A stretch of DNA of 64,000 nucleotides from Paraburkholderia heleia NBRC 101817. GTDB lineage: Bacteria > Pseudomonadota > Gammaproteobacteria > Burkholderiales > Burkholderiaceae. The position numbers and the translations under genes are program-made. The DNA lies in assembly GCF_000739775.1 (NCBI RefSeq), contig NZ_BBJH01000030.1:1-64000 (forward strand). The letters run 5' to 3'. The notes below the pieces were generated by a model. The model did not search any database. It was given only the letters and a program-made list of their open reading frames with translations, and was not told where the DNA came from. This document shows, piece after piece, positions 43,716-53,442 of the stretch; position 1 is the first letter of the stretch; every line of letters starts with the position of its first letter.

Positions 43716-45125
43716 TTACGACCAGTCGGCGTGGAAGCTGCCTGGCTTGTCGATGCGCTCGAACGTGTGTGCGCCGAAGAAGTCGCGCTGCGCCTGCACG
43801 AGGTTGGCGGGCACGCGCTCCGAGCGGTAGCCGTCGAAGTACGCAACGGCCGACGAGAATGCCGGCACCGGCACGCCCGCGCTCACCGCCTGGATCACCA
43901 CGTCGCGCAGCGCCGACTGATAGTTGGCCGCGATGTCACGGAAATAGGGATCGAGCAGCAGGTTGTCGAGTTGCGGGTCCTTTGCGTAGGCGTCCGTGAT
44001 CTTCTGCAGGAAGCGCGCGCGAATGATGCAGCCCGCGCGGAAGATTTTGGCGATCGTGCCGTATTGCAGGTCCCACTTGTACTCGTCGGAAGCCATGCGC
44101 AGTTGCGCGAAGCCTTGCGCGTACGAAATCACCTTCGAGAAGTACAGCGCGCGGCGCACCGACTCGATGAACGCCTTGCGGTCGCCCGAGAACGGCTTCG
44201 CGTCGGGGCCCGAAAGCACCTTGCTCGCGGCCACGCGCTGCGTCTTGAGCGACGAAAGCACGCGCGCGAACACGGCTTCGGTGATGAGCGGCAGCGGCGC
44301 GCCGAGATCCAGCGCGTTCTGGCTCGTCCACTTGCCGGTGCCCTTTTGTGCGGCGCGGTCGAGAATCACGTCGACGAGATCCTTGCCCGTTGCCTCGTCC
44401 TTCTTGCCGAAGATCTTCGAGGTAATCTCGATCAGGTAGCTGTCGAGCTCGCCTTCGTTCCACTCGGTGTAGACCTTGCCCAGTTCCTCGTTCGAGAGGC
44501 CGAGCACCTGCTTGAGCACCGCGTAGCTTTCGGCGATCAGTTGCATGTCGCCGTACTCGATGCCGTTGTGCACCATCTTCACGAAATGGCCCGCGCCGTC
44601 CGGACCCATGTAGGCCACGCACGGCTCGCCGTCCGGCGCCTTCGCGGCGATCTCGGTCAGGATCGGCGCAACCAGATCGTAAGCATCGCGCTGGCCGCCC
44701 GGCATGATCGACGGGCCCTTGAGCGCGCCTTCCTCGCCGCCCGACACGCCCGTGCCGATAAAGTGCAGGCCCGACTTCGCGAGCTCCTGGTTGCGGCGGA
44801 TGGTATCGGTGAAGTGCGTGTTGCCGCCGTCGATCAGGATGTCGCCCTTCTCCAGCAGCGGCTTGAGCGCGGCGATGGTGTCGTCGGTGGGCGCGCCGGC
44901 CTTCACCATCATCAGGATGCGGCGCGGCTTTTCGAGCGAATCCACGAACTCCTCGAGCGTGTACGCCGGCACGAGCTTGCGATCCGGATACTCAGCGATC
45001 AGCTCGTCGGTTCGGGCGCGGCTGCGATTGAACACCGAGACCGCGTGGCCGCGGCTTTCGATGTTGAGCGCGAGATTGCTACCCATCACGGCCAGACCCA
45101 CAACGCCGATTGGCTGTTTGCTCAT
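43716..45125 (-). CDS. gnd: NADP-dependent 6-phosphogluconate dehydrogenase, decarboxylating
   Basis: A 469-residue oxidative pentose-phosphate enzyme that makes ribulose 5-phosphate, CO2 and NADPH. The Rossmann motif VGLAVMGSNLALN is followed by NRSRARTDEL, which selects NADP. The catalytic segment is HFIGTGVSGGEEGALKGPSIMPGG, and KMVHNGIEYGDMQLI carries the active-site Lys and Asn. The length is that of the long, dimeric GndA type. The ATG at 45125 has GGAG upstream. The gene stands alone with its own terminator. Confidence 0.97.
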   Translation of the reverse strand: MSKQPIGVVGLAVMGSNLALNIESRGHAVSVFNRSRARTDELIAEYPDRKLVPAYTLEEFVDSLEKPRRILMMVKAGAPTDDTIAALKPLLEKGDILIDGGNTHFTDTIRRNQELAKSGLHFIGTGVSGGEEGALKGPSIMPGGQRDAYDLVAPILTEIAAKAPDGEPCVAYMGPDGAGHFVKMVHNGIEYGDMQLIAESYAVLKQVLGLSNEELGKVYTEWNEGELDSYLIEITSKIFGKKDEATGKDLVDVILDRAAQKGTGKWTSQNALDLGAPLPLITEAVFARVLSSLKTQRVAASKVLSGPDAKPFSGDRKAFIESVRRALYFSKVISYAQGFAQLRMASDEYKWDLQYGTIAKIFRAGCIIRARFLQKITDAYAKDPQLDNLLLDPYFRDIAANYQSALRDVVIQAVSAGVPVPAFSSAVAYFDGYRSERVPANLVQAQRDFFGAHTFERIDKPGSFHADWS

Positions 45126-45245
45126 GTTGTTTCTCCACTTCATTCATTGACGGCGCCGCAACGGGGCGCCAACCGTGCAAGCATAAGGGAAACGTAGCGG
45201 CGCTGCGCGAACGCGCACATGCGTCCCCGACGTTTGCCGACCTGC

Positions 45246-45860
45246 TTACTGTTTCCGGAACACCAGGCTGAAATTGTTCGCGGGCATCGGCACGCGCGCT
45301 ACGCACTCGAAGCCCTGCGCCAGCGCCAACGCCTCCACTTCCTCCATGTCGCGCACGCCCCAGGACGGGTCGCGCGCACGCAGGTCGGCGTCGAAAGCCT
45401 CGTTGCTCGGCGCCGTGTGCGCGCCTTCGCGCCGGTACGGCCCGTAAAGAACGAGCGCTCCACCCGTAGCAACGCGCGCGCCCGCGCCTTTCATGAGCGC
45501 CTGCGCCGCTTCCCACGGCGCGATGTGAATCATGTTGATGCAGACGATAGCGTCCACCGCGTCGATCGGCCAGGGCTCGCGGCGCACGTCGAGATCGAGC
45601 GGCGCACGCAGGTTGGCGAGACCCGAGTGCTCGCGCCAGGCGTCGATCGAGGCGCGGGCGCGCGCGTCCTGGTCGCTCGGCTGCCACACGAGGTCGGGAA
45701 ACGCGGCCGCGAAGTGGACAGCATGCTGGCCCGTGCCGCTCGCGATCTCGAGCACCGTGCCCCGCGCGGGCAGCGCACCGCGCAGCACCTCCAGAATCGG
45801 TGCGGCATTGCGCTCGGCGGCGGGCGCGGAAAGGCGTTGGGCGGCTTGCGGTTCGTTCAT
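45246..45860 (-). CDS. DUF938 SAM-dependent methyltransferase-like protein
   Basis: A 204-residue class I methyltransferase-fold protein. The SAM site is VLEIASGTGQHAVHFA at about residues 36-51. The N-terminal segment (SAPAAERNAAPILEVL), INMIHIAPWEA and LYGPYRREGAHTAPSN are DUF938 markers. The substrate is unknown. It is last in a minus-strand run with the FMN-binding and sirtuin genes (46 bp gap). Confidence 0.88.
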   Translation of the reverse strand: MNEPQAAQRLSAPAAERNAAPILEVLRGALPARGTVLEIASGTGQHAVHFAAAFPDLVWQPSDQDARARASIDAWREHSGLANLRAPLDLDVRREPWPIDAVDAIVCINMIHIAPWEAAQALMKGAGARVATGGALVLYGPYRREGAHTAPSNEAFDADLRARDPSWGVRDMEEVEALALAQGFECVARVPMPANNFSLVFRKQ

Positions 45861-45906
45861 CGTCTTGCGGTCTTTCGGTTTAAGTCGGCGTTCATTCGGC
45901 GTTCAC

Positions 45907-46524
45907 TCAGTACAGCGAATTCTTGATGCGCTCGGCGAGACCGGCCTCGTAAGTCTCGGCGTCGAACGTCTCGCCATATTGCTCCTCGTTCACGCGGCGC
46001 AGCATCTCGCCCGCGCTCGGCAGGTGCGAGCGTTCGACGTGGCGCGACGGGTCCCACAGCTTCGAGCGCACGACGGCCTTGGAGCAGTGGAAGTACGCGC
46101 TTTCCACGTCGATCACGAGCACCGAGCGCGGCGGCTTGCCATCCACGGCGAAGCTCGCGAGAAGCGCGGGGTCGGTGCTCACGCGGCCACGCCCGTTCAC
46201 GCGCAGCATCTCGCCCACGCCCGGCACCATGAACAGCAGCCCCACCTGCGACGCGGCGATCACGTTGCGCAGGCTGTCCACGCGATTGTTGCCGGGACGG
46301 TCGGGCAACGCGAGCGTGTGCTCGTCCAGAATGCGCACGAAGCCGGGTGCGTCGCCGCGCGGCGAGCAGTCGAGGCCTTCCGGGCCACCCGTGGCGAGCA
46401 CGACGAACGGCGAGCTTTCGATGAAGCGCCGGTAATCCGCGTTGACGTGATCGATTTCCTTGCGCAATGCGCGTTCGTGCGGCGTGCCGTAGTGCGCTTC
46501 GAGGTCGGCTAGCGTGGTCAGCAT
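45907..46524 (-). CDS. Pyridoxamine 5'-phosphate oxidase-related FMN-binding protein (MSMEG_1061 type)
   Basis: A 205-residue split-barrel flavoprotein. FVVLATGGPEGLDCSPRGDAPGFV and LPDRPGNNRVDSLRNVI are the FMN-binding segments, and LLFMVPGVGEMLRVNGRGRV follows. It belongs to the subgroup annotated as MSMEG_1061-like, with no known substrate. The ATG at 46524 fits the conserved start, and a longer upstream frame would overlap the sirtuin gene. It starts 29 bp after the sirtuin stop, so the two are probably co-transcribed. Confidence 0.85.
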   Translation of the reverse strand: MLTTLADLEAHYGTPHERALRKEIDHVNADYRRFIESSPFVVLATGGPEGLDCSPRGDAPGFVRILDEHTLALPDRPGNNRVDSLRNVIAASQVGLLFMVPGVGEMLRVNGRGRVSTDPALLASFAVDGKPPRSVLVIDVESAYFHCSKAVVRSKLWDPSRHVERSHLPSAGEMLRRVNEEQYGETFDAETYEAGLAERIKNSLY

Positions 46525-46553
46525 GTCGTCGGTTCCGTGGGGTCGTGGGAATG

Positions 46554-47420
46554 TCAGGGCACGAGGCGCGCGCCCAGGGCGTCGAGCACGGCGGCGCAGG
46601 GGGCTTCGAGTTTGAGTGCGAGGAGCGGGTCGGCGCGCGTCTTGCCCATGTTGATCGCGGCCACGGGTTTGCCGCGCTGCTGCGCCCACGCGCAGAAGCG
46701 GTAGCCCGAATAAACCATGAGCGAGGAGCCGACCACGAGCACGGCGTCGGCCTCGTCGAGCGCGTTCGAGGCGCTCGCCACGCGCTCGCGCGGCACGTTC
46801 TCGCCGAAGAACACCACCGACGGCTTGAGCATGCCGCCGCACGCCGCGCATGCGGGCACGTGGAAGGCGTTGGCGCCGTCGAAGTCGAGATGGGCGTCGC
46901 CGTCGGCGGCGGGTTCCGCGTTCGCGCCCACGATGGCCGGGTTGCGCGCCTCGAGTTCCGGCTGGATCGAGGCGCGCGAATACTGCGCGCCGCAGTCGAG
47001 GCAATGCACATGCGCGATGCTGCCGTGCAGCTCGATCACGTCCCGGCTGCCCGCGCGCTGATGCAGGCCGTCCACGTTCTGCGTGACGAGCGTGCGCGCG
47101 TAGCCCGCCGCGCCGAGACGCGCGAGCGCGCGGTGCGCGCCGTTCGGCTGCGCGAGACCCACCGTGGGCCAGCCGATCAGGCTGCGCGCCCAGTAACGGC
47201 GCCGCATGCTCTCCGAGCCGAGGAATTCCTGCAGCGTGATGGGCGGCGAGCGCTTCCAGGCGCCGTTCTCGTCGCGGTAGCCCGGAATGCCCGAATCCGT
47301 GCTGATACCCGCGCCCGTCAGCACGAACAGGCGCGGATGGCGCTCGACGAACGCCTGCAGCGCGTCGAGGGCGGCGGCGTCGAAGGCGGGAGCGTTGGAA
47401 ACGAGGAGGGATTCGGTCAT
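46554..47420 (-). CDS. SIR2-family NAD-dependent protein deacylase
   Basis: A 288-residue sirtuin. The NAD-binding motifs are LTGAGISTDSGIPGYRDENG and VTQNVDGLHQRAG, and the catalytic His is in ELHGS. Zinc Cys pairs are CLDCG and CAACG. VVFFGENVP and VVGSSLMVYSGYRF are typical of bacterial type II sirtuins. It removes acyl groups from lysines using NAD. It is followed by the FMN-binding gene and preceded by the OXRED-like gene 21 bp away. Confidence 0.93.
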   Translation of the reverse strand: MTESLLVSNAPAFDAAALDALQAFVERHPRLFVLTGAGISTDSGIPGYRDENGAWKRSPPITLQEFLGSESMRRRYWARSLIGWPTVGLAQPNGAHRALARLGAAGYARTLVTQNVDGLHQRAGSRDVIELHGSIAHVHCLDCGAQYSRASIQPELEARNPAIVGANAEPAADGDAHLDFDGANAFHVPACAACGGMLKPSVVFFGENVPRERVASASNALDEADAVLVVGSSLMVYSGYRFCAWAQQRGKPVAAINMGKTRADPLLALKLEAPCAAVLDALGARLVP

Positions 47421-47441
47421 GGCGGCAGGGAGCGATTCCGT

Positions 47442-47702
47442 TCAGCGCGGCGGCTTGCTGCGCGGCGGCGCGGCCGATGGCGAAGCCGGTTTTGCGGCCC
47501 GCTTGCGCGGGGCTTTCGCCTGCGCCTGCCGTTCCGCTTCGCGCGCTTCCCACGCGGCCAGCGCGGCGCGGTACCGGCCGAACTCCTCGTCGTACAGATC
47601 GAAGATGCAGGGGTCACAGCCACTATGGCAGCAGTCGTCGTTATCGGGGCATACGGGCGGCTGGGGACGCGGATCATCGTCCGGACGCAGGGGCAAAGAC
47701 AT
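47442..47702 (-). CDS. Small Cys-rich protein with oxidoreductase-like (OXRED-like) domain
   Basis: An 86-residue protein. The N-terminal half has CPDNDDCCHSGCDPCIFDLY, the Cys-rich signature of the oxidoreductase-like N-terminal domain. The second half is a basic Ala/Lys/Arg/Pro tail. It probably binds a metal or redox centre, but no activity is established. It lies 21 bp upstream of the sirtuin gene and is likely co-transcribed with it. Confidence 0.82.
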   Translation of the reverse strand: MSLPLRPDDDPRPQPPVCPDNDDCCHSGCDPCIFDLYDEEFGRYRAALAAWEAREAERQAQAKAPRKRAAKPASPSAAPPRSKPPR

Positions 47703-47788
47703 GGGCGCTCGGGCGTAGTGGTGGTTCAGCGTCCAGTATACGGGACGCGGCGGCCGGGCGTGCGGCAGCGGCCGCCCGGCCTGCGCGC

Positions 47789-48553
47789 TCAGCCGCGCCC
47801 CACGAACGGCATCTTCGTCGCCATGATCGTCATGAACTGGACGTTCGCTTCGAGCGGCAGTTGCGCCATGTGCAGCAGCGCGTCGGCCACGAGTTCCACG
47901 TCCATCAGCGGTTCGACGGCGATCTCGCCGTTCGCCTGGGGCACGCCGCGCGCCATGCGCTCGGCCATCTCGGTCGCCGCATTGCCGATATCGATCTGTC
48001 CGCACGCAATGTCGTGGCGCCGGCCATCGAGCGAAACGGTTTTCGTCAGACCGGTTATCGCGTGCTTGGTGGCCGTGTAGGCGGCGCTGAACGGCCGCGG
48101 CGCGTGCGCCGAAATCGATCCGTTGTTGATGATGCGCCCGCCTCGCGGCGTCTGCCGCTTCATGAGCCCGAACGCCGCGCGGGTGCACAGGAATACGCCG
48201 GTGAGATTCGTATCGACCACGGCGCGCCAGTCGTCCACCGAAAGCTCGTCGATGTCGACGGCCGGCGCGTTGCGACCCGCGTTGTTGAAGAGCAGGTCGA
48301 GCCGGCCAAAGCGCGTGCGAATCGTCTCGAAGAGCGCTTCGACGGCTGCCGTGTCGGTCACGTCGCAAGGCACAGCCAGTGCCTCCTCGCCGCGCGCGCG
48401 GGCCTCGCTGGCGAGCGCTTCGAGCGGCGCGGCCCGCCGCCCGGTCAGCACGACGGCAAAGCCGTTGGCCAGCAGCCTTTGCGCGCACGCGCGGCCAATG
48501 CCGCTGCCCGCGCCCGTCACCAGTGCGATCTTGCGTTGTCCCGTATCACTCAT
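47789..48553 (-). CDS. Short-chain dehydrogenase/reductase
   Basis: A 254-residue classical SDR. The cofactor motif is TGAGSGIG at about residues 14-21. NNAG at about 90-93, catalytic Ser in NNGSISA and the YTATK active-site pair (Tyr, Lys) are present. TGRR after the second strand suggests NADP. The substrate is unknown. It is the first gene of the minus-strand run that ends with DUF938, although the 86-bp gap to the next gene leaves co-transcription open. Confidence 0.9.
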   Translation of the reverse strand: MSDTGQRKIALVTGAGSGIGRACAQRLLANGFAVVLTGRRAAPLEALASEARARGEEALAVPCDVTDTAAVEALFETIRTRFGRLDLLFNNAGRNAPAVDIDELSVDDWRAVVDTNLTGVFLCTRAAFGLMKRQTPRGGRIINNGSISAHAPRPFSAAYTATKHAITGLTKTVSLDGRRHDIACGQIDIGNAATEMAERMARGVPQANGEIAVEPLMDVELVADALLHMAQLPLEANVQFMTIMATKMPFVGRG

Positions 48554-48580
48554 CGTTGCCTCTTTCCTTCGGTTGAGCCT

Positions 48581-49573
48581 TCAATCGAGCGGCTGATCGT
48601 TGGGATTCGCGAACAGCGCCTTCATCGGTTCCGACATTGGATAGTCGAGATTCACGCCCGCAGGCGGAATGGGCGACTCGAACCAGCGCCGGTAAAGCGC
48701 GAGCGCCTCGCCCGAGCGCTCCATCTTCGCGATGGTGTCGTCGGCAATGCGCTTGAAGGCGGTGTCGCCGCGCCGGAACATGCAGCCGTACACTTCCGAC
48801 CTGACCGGGGTGCCGACGATCGCGAGAACGTGCGCGTCGTTCAGGTTACGCGCGCTTTGCGCGACGGGTGCGCCCGGCGTCTCGCCCGCCAAATAACCGG
48901 TCGCGAGCGAGGCGTGCAGCAGCGGCTCGTCCATCACGAAGGCAACGGCGCGTCCCGAGCGTACGGCTTCGACGGAATCGCCGTGAGTCTTCGCGACGAC
49001 GATGTGCATGTTCATCGCGCGCTCCATGTTCCAGCGGCGCAGCAGGCGCTCTTCCGACGTGCCGGCGGTCGTGGCCACCGTACGGCCCGCGAGATCGCCG
49101 AAGTCCTTGACCGGCGATCCGCGCTTCACGAGCATGCGCACGCCGTACTCGAAGATGCTGTTGGAAAACGCCACGTCGTTCTCGCGCTCGCGCGTGTGCG
49201 TCGTGGTGCTGCATTCGAGATCGACCGTGCCGTTCTGCACGAGCGTGATGCGGTTCTGCGGCGTGACGACGAGTTCACGCACGCGCAGCTCGGGGCGCCT
49301 GAGCGCCTCGCGCACGTTATCCACGATGCGCTGGGCGATCTCGTACGAGTAGCCCGTTGCGTGCTCGCCGCCAGCCATATAAGAAAACGGCACGGTGGCC
49401 TCGCGCACACCGATGACGATGGTCCCGGTGTCGCGAATCTTGCGCAGCGTGGGGCTTTCCAGTTCATCCGCATGCAGCGCACCTGCAGCCGTGCAGACGC
49501 ACGCGAGCGCAACGCAGCGCATGTGGCCGCACACCCTTCTGGCGATACCCAGCGGCTTTGATTCGCGCTTCAA
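48581..49573 (-). CDS. Amino-acid ABC transporter binding protein (family 3, GltI-like)
   Basis: A 330-residue periplasmic binding protein. A signal peptide ends near AAGALHA at about residue 35. IRDTGTIVIGVREATVPFSYM, GYSYEIAQRI, DLECSTTTHTRER and FGDLAGRTVATTAGTSEERLL fit the glutamate/aspartate-type group. It starts with TTG at 49573, supported by GGAG 6 nt upstream. No permease or ATPase genes are adjacent. The ligand is a guess by similarity. Confidence 0.85.
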   Translation of the reverse strand: MKRESKPLGIARRVCGHMRCVALACVCTAAGALHADELESPTLRKIRDTGTIVIGVREATVPFSYMAGGEHATGYSYEIAQRIVDNVREALRRPELRVRELVVTPQNRITLVQNGTVDLECSTTTHTRERENDVAFSNSIFEYGVRMLVKRGSPVKDFGDLAGRTVATTAGTSEERLLRRWNMERAMNMHIVVAKTHGDSVEAVRSGRAVAFVMDEPLLHASLATGYLAGETPGAPVAQSARNLNDAHVLAIVGTPVRSEVYGCMFRRGDTAFKRIADDTIAKMERSGEALALYRRWFESPIPPAGVNLDYPMSEPMKALFANPNDQPLD

Positions 49574-49833
49574 CCGTTTCTCCCCTGGATCTCTCGTTCG
49601 TTCGCGTAGAGCGCGCGCACGGCGGCGCTCCCCCAGCGCGCGATTGTACCGGCGACCCGTGTCGGCTCGCGTTTGCGGCCTTTGCTCCGATGATCGTGTG
49701 AAAGACTTCGATACGACGTAGACGCATGACGCGCATGCCGGGCATGCGTACGAAGCTCATGCGCGGCGGGATGGAACGCAAGGATAGCGCGTTCGGACAC
49801 GCGCTTCGCTTGTTGCTTCGACCCGAACTCCGC

Positions 49834-51243
49834 TCATACGCGGAAATCTGCCGCCATGTCCTCGTCGCTGCGCGCGACGATCGTGCCGCTGCGCGCGGCC
49901 TTGAGGAACACGTCGTAATCGCGCTCCACCTGATCGGCATAGCTGAACGCGTAGCTCGTGAGCGCCTCCGCGAACTGGTCGCTGCGGCCAATGTACGAAG
50001 AAATTTCGATGGCGGCGCTGCCGGACTTCGCATGCGCGCGTGCGAGCGCCCAGCCGCATAGACGTGCATAGCCGCAAAGCAGCGTGCTGTCGAGCAACTG
50101 CAGATCGACTGAGAGCTTCATGTCGCGCAACTGGCGCACATAGAAATGGCGCCCCGCGGGCCCCGTGGTCCAGCCAAGGAAGATATCGCTCGCTGCCTGC
50201 AAAAGCCGCTGGCCGTGCACGACGCGCGCGCCTTCGTGCTTGATCGAATGCGACTTGAAGTACTGCGAAACGACCGAGCGACGCGCCTCTTTCACCTGCA
50301 GGAAGAGCGGCTTCTCGTGATGATCGACGAGCAGCATCACGAGGCAGCGCGTGCCCACGCTGCCTACGCCCACCACCTTGAACACCAGGTCCTGAATCGC
50401 GAAGTGATCGAGCAGTTCTCGCCGGTCGGGTGCGAGTGTCTTCGCGTAATCCTCGTACATGGGCTCGATCAGCGTGCGCCAGTCGCCCAGCGTGAACCAG
50501 TCGTCTTCGGGTTCGAACAGCGTGTTGACGCCGTGCACATGAAAGAGCGCGGGCGGGGCGTCGTGAATCGTCCAGTGGTCGCCATCGCGCTCCGCGAGCT
50601 TTTCGAGCAGGTTCTCGTGTGTACGATTCGCGGCCTTCTCCATGCCGCGCCGGATCAGGCGGCGGCCTTCGGGCGTGAGCGCGGTTTCGACCATGCGGTC
50701 GAAGGTGATTTTGTCGTACCAGAGATCGAGCGCGCCGTATTCCGCGTATTGACGCAGGCGGTCGCGATAGCTGGTCACAGCCGTCATCACCAGTTCCTCG
50801 GCTACGCCGCGCGAATAACGCATGTGCCGCGCCGCCACGACGAAGCTCGCCACGAGGCGCTTCACATCCCACTCCCACGGGCCGGGCGCGACCTCGTCGA
50901 AATCGTTGAGATCGAACACGAGCTGACGCTCGGGCGTGGCGAAGGCCCCGAAGTTCAGCAGATGCGCATCGCCGCAAATCTCCATCGTCATGCCGGTGTT
51001 GGGCACACCCGCGAGGTCGTGCGCCTGAAGAATCGCGCTGCCGCGAAAGAACGTGAACGGCGAGACGATCATGCGCCCGTAGCGCAGCTGCACGAGGTTC
51101 GGCACGCGCCCTTCGCTGCTCGAGCGCAGCAGGGCGAGCGGATCGCGCTTGATGGTGCCGGTTTCCTTGTGGCTCGAACGTTTCGAGCGCTCGCGCGCGG
51201 CACGCCCGGCCGCCTCGCGTTCAGCAACGGTACTCCCATTCAT
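49834..51243 (-). CDS. DUF2252-family protein
   Basis: A 469-residue protein of the DUF2252 family, whose fold resembles aminoglycoside-type kinases. Conserved segments are RYGRMIVSPFTFFRGSA, CGDAHLLNFGAFATPERQLVFDLNDFDE (a kinase-like catalytic loop) and RLLQAASDIFLGWT, and SYADQVERDYDVF is at the C-terminus. The ATG at 51243 has GGAGA upstream, while a longer frame extends into non-coding DNA. The substrate is unknown. Confidence 0.88.
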   Translation of the reverse strand: MNGSTVAEREAAGRAARERSKRSSHKETGTIKRDPLALLRSSSEGRVPNLVQLRYGRMIVSPFTFFRGSAILQAHDLAGVPNTGMTMEICGDAHLLNFGAFATPERQLVFDLNDFDEVAPGPWEWDVKRLVASFVVAARHMRYSRGVAEELVMTAVTSYRDRLRQYAEYGALDLWYDKITFDRMVETALTPEGRRLIRRGMEKAANRTHENLLEKLAERDGDHWTIHDAPPALFHVHGVNTLFEPEDDWFTLGDWRTLIEPMYEDYAKTLAPDRRELLDHFAIQDLVFKVVGVGSVGTRCLVMLLVDHHEKPLFLQVKEARRSVVSQYFKSHSIKHEGARVVHGQRLLQAASDIFLGWTTGPAGRHFYVRQLRDMKLSVDLQLLDSTLLCGYARLCGWALARAHAKSGSAAIEISSYIGRSDQFAEALTSYAFSYADQVERDYDVFLKAARSGTIVARSDEDMAADFRV

Positions 51244-51579
51244 GACCTTCTCCGGTTCTTGTACGGTCTCGCGCCAATCTGGCAAACGGGGAAATGCGGG
51301 GGATATTCGTCCTGCATGGGCGGCGGTTTTTCGCTCGTGAATGCCTGCCAATTTAAGCGTGGGGCCCCTTTCGTGCAAGCAACGTGGCCGGCACCGGCGC
51401 CTCGCCGGGCGCCGCGTTTGAACTGGTCGCCTTCGTGTGCGTACTGTGCGTCGGCGTGCTGCCCGCTTTCTCATGCTGCCGGTTTTTCATTGAGCGGTGA
51501 GGCGCCGCGCGCCGACCGCGCTAGAATGGCGCGATTCACGGCGCGCCGCGCACGGCGCTAACGTTCTTCGAGCGCCATC
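51244..51579. other. Divergent spacer between the DUF2252 and LysE-type genes
   Basis: A 336-bp non-coding region. A TAGAAT near 51520 could be a -10 element for the exporter gene, but I see no matching -35. No repeat or operator is evident. Confidence 0.4.
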
Positions 51580-52200
51580 ATGTCCCTCACCGCCTGGCTC
51601 TTCTTTCTGCCCGCCTGCTTCGCGCTGAACATGGCGCCGGGGCCGAACAATCTGCTCTCCATCAACGTGGCCGCGCAGCACGGTTTCCTGCGTGCGTTCC
51701 TCGGCGGCACGGGCCGGCTCGTTTCGTTCGCCGCCATGATCGCGCTCGCGGCCACGGGTCTTGCCGTGGTGCTGCGCGCTTCCGAGGCGGTCTTCTTCGT
51801 CATCAAGCTCGCGGGCGCCGCTTACCTCGTGTGGCTCGCTGTGCAGCTTTGGCGCAGCGACGCCAACCCTGTCGGCGAGAACATGGATAGCGACGCCTCG
51901 CTCGCGCGCCTCGCGTGGCGCGAGTGCCTCGTGGCGGCGGGCAACCCCAAGGCGATTCTGGTTTTCACGGCCTTCCTGCCGCAATTCGTCGATGTCGCCA
52001 AGCCCATCGCGCCGCAGTTCGGCGTGCTCGGCGCGAGCTTTCTCGTGCTCGAAAGCGTGGCCATCGCGCTCTACTCGCTCGCCGGCATGTACCTCGGCCG
52101 CTGGCTCACGCGCACTACGGTGCGCCGCTGGTTCAATCGCACCTGCGGCACATTTCTCGGCCTGATCGGCGTGAGTTTTCTGCTCGTGCGGCGCGCCTGA
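51580..52200 (+). CDS. LysE/RhtB-family amino-acid exporter
   Basis: A 206-residue inner-membrane protein with six hydrophobic helices. The N-terminal family motif is FFLPACFALNMAPGPNNLLSIN. GAAYLVWLAVQLWRS and NPKAILVFTAFLPQFVD follow at the usual positions. Members export amino acids such as lysine, threonine or homoserine lactone. The particular substrate cannot be told. It appears to be transcribed on its own. Confidence 0.92.
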   Translation: MSLTAWLFFLPACFALNMAPGPNNLLSINVAAQHGFLRAFLGGTGRLVSFAAMIALAATGLAVVLRASEAVFFVIKLAGAAYLVWLAVQLWRSDANPVGENMDSDASLARLAWRECLVAAGNPKAILVFTAFLPQFVDVAKPIAPQFGVLGASFLVLESVAIALYSLAGMYLGRWLTRTTVRRWFNRTCGTFLGLIGVSFLLVRRA

Positions 52201-52393
52201 TCAGCCTCTTCAGGCGCCCTTCTTCCATAAGCTTCTCTTGATGATTTTCGCGAGAAACTTTAACTGTCGTTAATCGACAGCACCCCCTATGCTCAACCCA
52301 TCGTCCGGGGTCGCGGCGAGCGGGCAGCTGTTTCCCTAGCGCGCGCGAAACGCCCTGCAGACAAGCGGTTTTCAACGTCATTGGGGTTTCAAC

Positions 52394-53371
52394 ATGAAGA
52401 TCTGCATCTTTGGAGCGGGCGCCATTGGAGGCATGATGGGCGTGCAACTGGCACGCGCAGGCGCCGATGTGAGCTTCGTTGCGCGCGGCCCGCATCTGGC
52501 CGCCATGCGCGAGAACGGGGCACGCCTGCTGATGGACGGCGAGGAGTACGTAGCGAAGGTGCGCTGCACGTCCGATCCGCGCGAACTGGGCGTGCAGGAC
52601 GTCGTCATCATTACGCTCAAGGCGCATTCGGTGGCCGGCGTGATCGACGCGATGCAGCCGCTCCTCGGCAAGCACACGGCTATCGTCACGGGCACCAACG
52701 GCATTCCCTATTGGTACTTCTACCAGCATGGCGGCAAGTTCGCGGGCACGCGGCTCGAAAGCATCGACCCGGACGGCGCGCAATGGAACCGTCTCACGCC
52801 CGAGCGCGCGATTGGCTGCGTGCTCTATCCGGCGGCCGAAATCGACGCGCCTGGCGTGATCCGTCACGTGTACGGCAAGAAGTTTCCGATTGGCGAGCCT
52901 TCGGGCGAGCGCACGCCGCGCATCGTCCAGCTGCATGAAGCCATGCAGGCTGCCGGGTTCGAAGCGCCGATCCGCGAGAACATCCGCGACGAAATCTGGC
53001 TCAAGCTGTGGGGCAATCTCTGCTTCAACCCGATCAGCGCACTCACGCACGCCACGCTCGACGTCATCACCAGCGACCCGGCCACGCGCGCCGTGGCGCG
53101 CACGATGATGCTCGAAGGCAAGCGCATTGCCGAGCAGTTCGGCGTGAACTTCCGCGTGGATGTGGAGCGTCGCATCGACGGCGCGGGCGCGGTGGGCGCG
53201 CACAAGACCTCGATGCTCGTCGACCTCGAAACCGGCCGGCCGATGGAGATCGATCCGCTGATCACCGTCGTGCAGGAAATGGGCAGGCTGGTTGGCGAGC
53301 CGACGCCTGCCATCGACACCGTGCTCGCACTCGTCAAGCAGCGCGAGCGAATGGCGATGCAGCCGGCGTAA
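52394..53371 (+). CDS. panE: 2-dehydropantoate 2-reductase
   Basis: A 325-residue ketopantoate reductase of the ApbA/PanE family, NADPH-linked, in pantothenate synthesis. The N-terminal Rossmann motif is CIFGAGAIGGMMG. The catalytic lysine region is DEIWLKLWGNLCFNPISALT, and KTSMLVDLETGRPMEIDP lines the C-terminal domain. Burkholderia-type genomes often carry several paralogues, so a different 2-oxo acid substrate is possible. An intrinsic terminator follows. Confidence 0.88.
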   Translation: MKICIFGAGAIGGMMGVQLARAGADVSFVARGPHLAAMRENGARLLMDGEEYVAKVRCTSDPRELGVQDVVIITLKAHSVAGVIDAMQPLLGKHTAIVTGTNGIPYWYFYQHGGKFAGTRLESIDPDGAQWNRLTPERAIGCVLYPAAEIDAPGVIRHVYGKKFPIGEPSGERTPRIVQLHEAMQAAGFEAPIRENIRDEIWLKLWGNLCFNPISALTHATLDVITSDPATRAVARTMMLEGKRIAEQFGVNFRVDVERRIDGAGAVGAHKTSMLVDLETGRPMEIDPLITVVQEMGRLVGEPTPAIDTVLALVKQRERMAMQPA

Positions 53372-53442
53372 CGTGCATGGTGAAGGGGTGGCGTGTGCGC
53401 CGCCCTTTTCTTCTGCATCGGTTCCGGTGCTGGAAAAACAAA

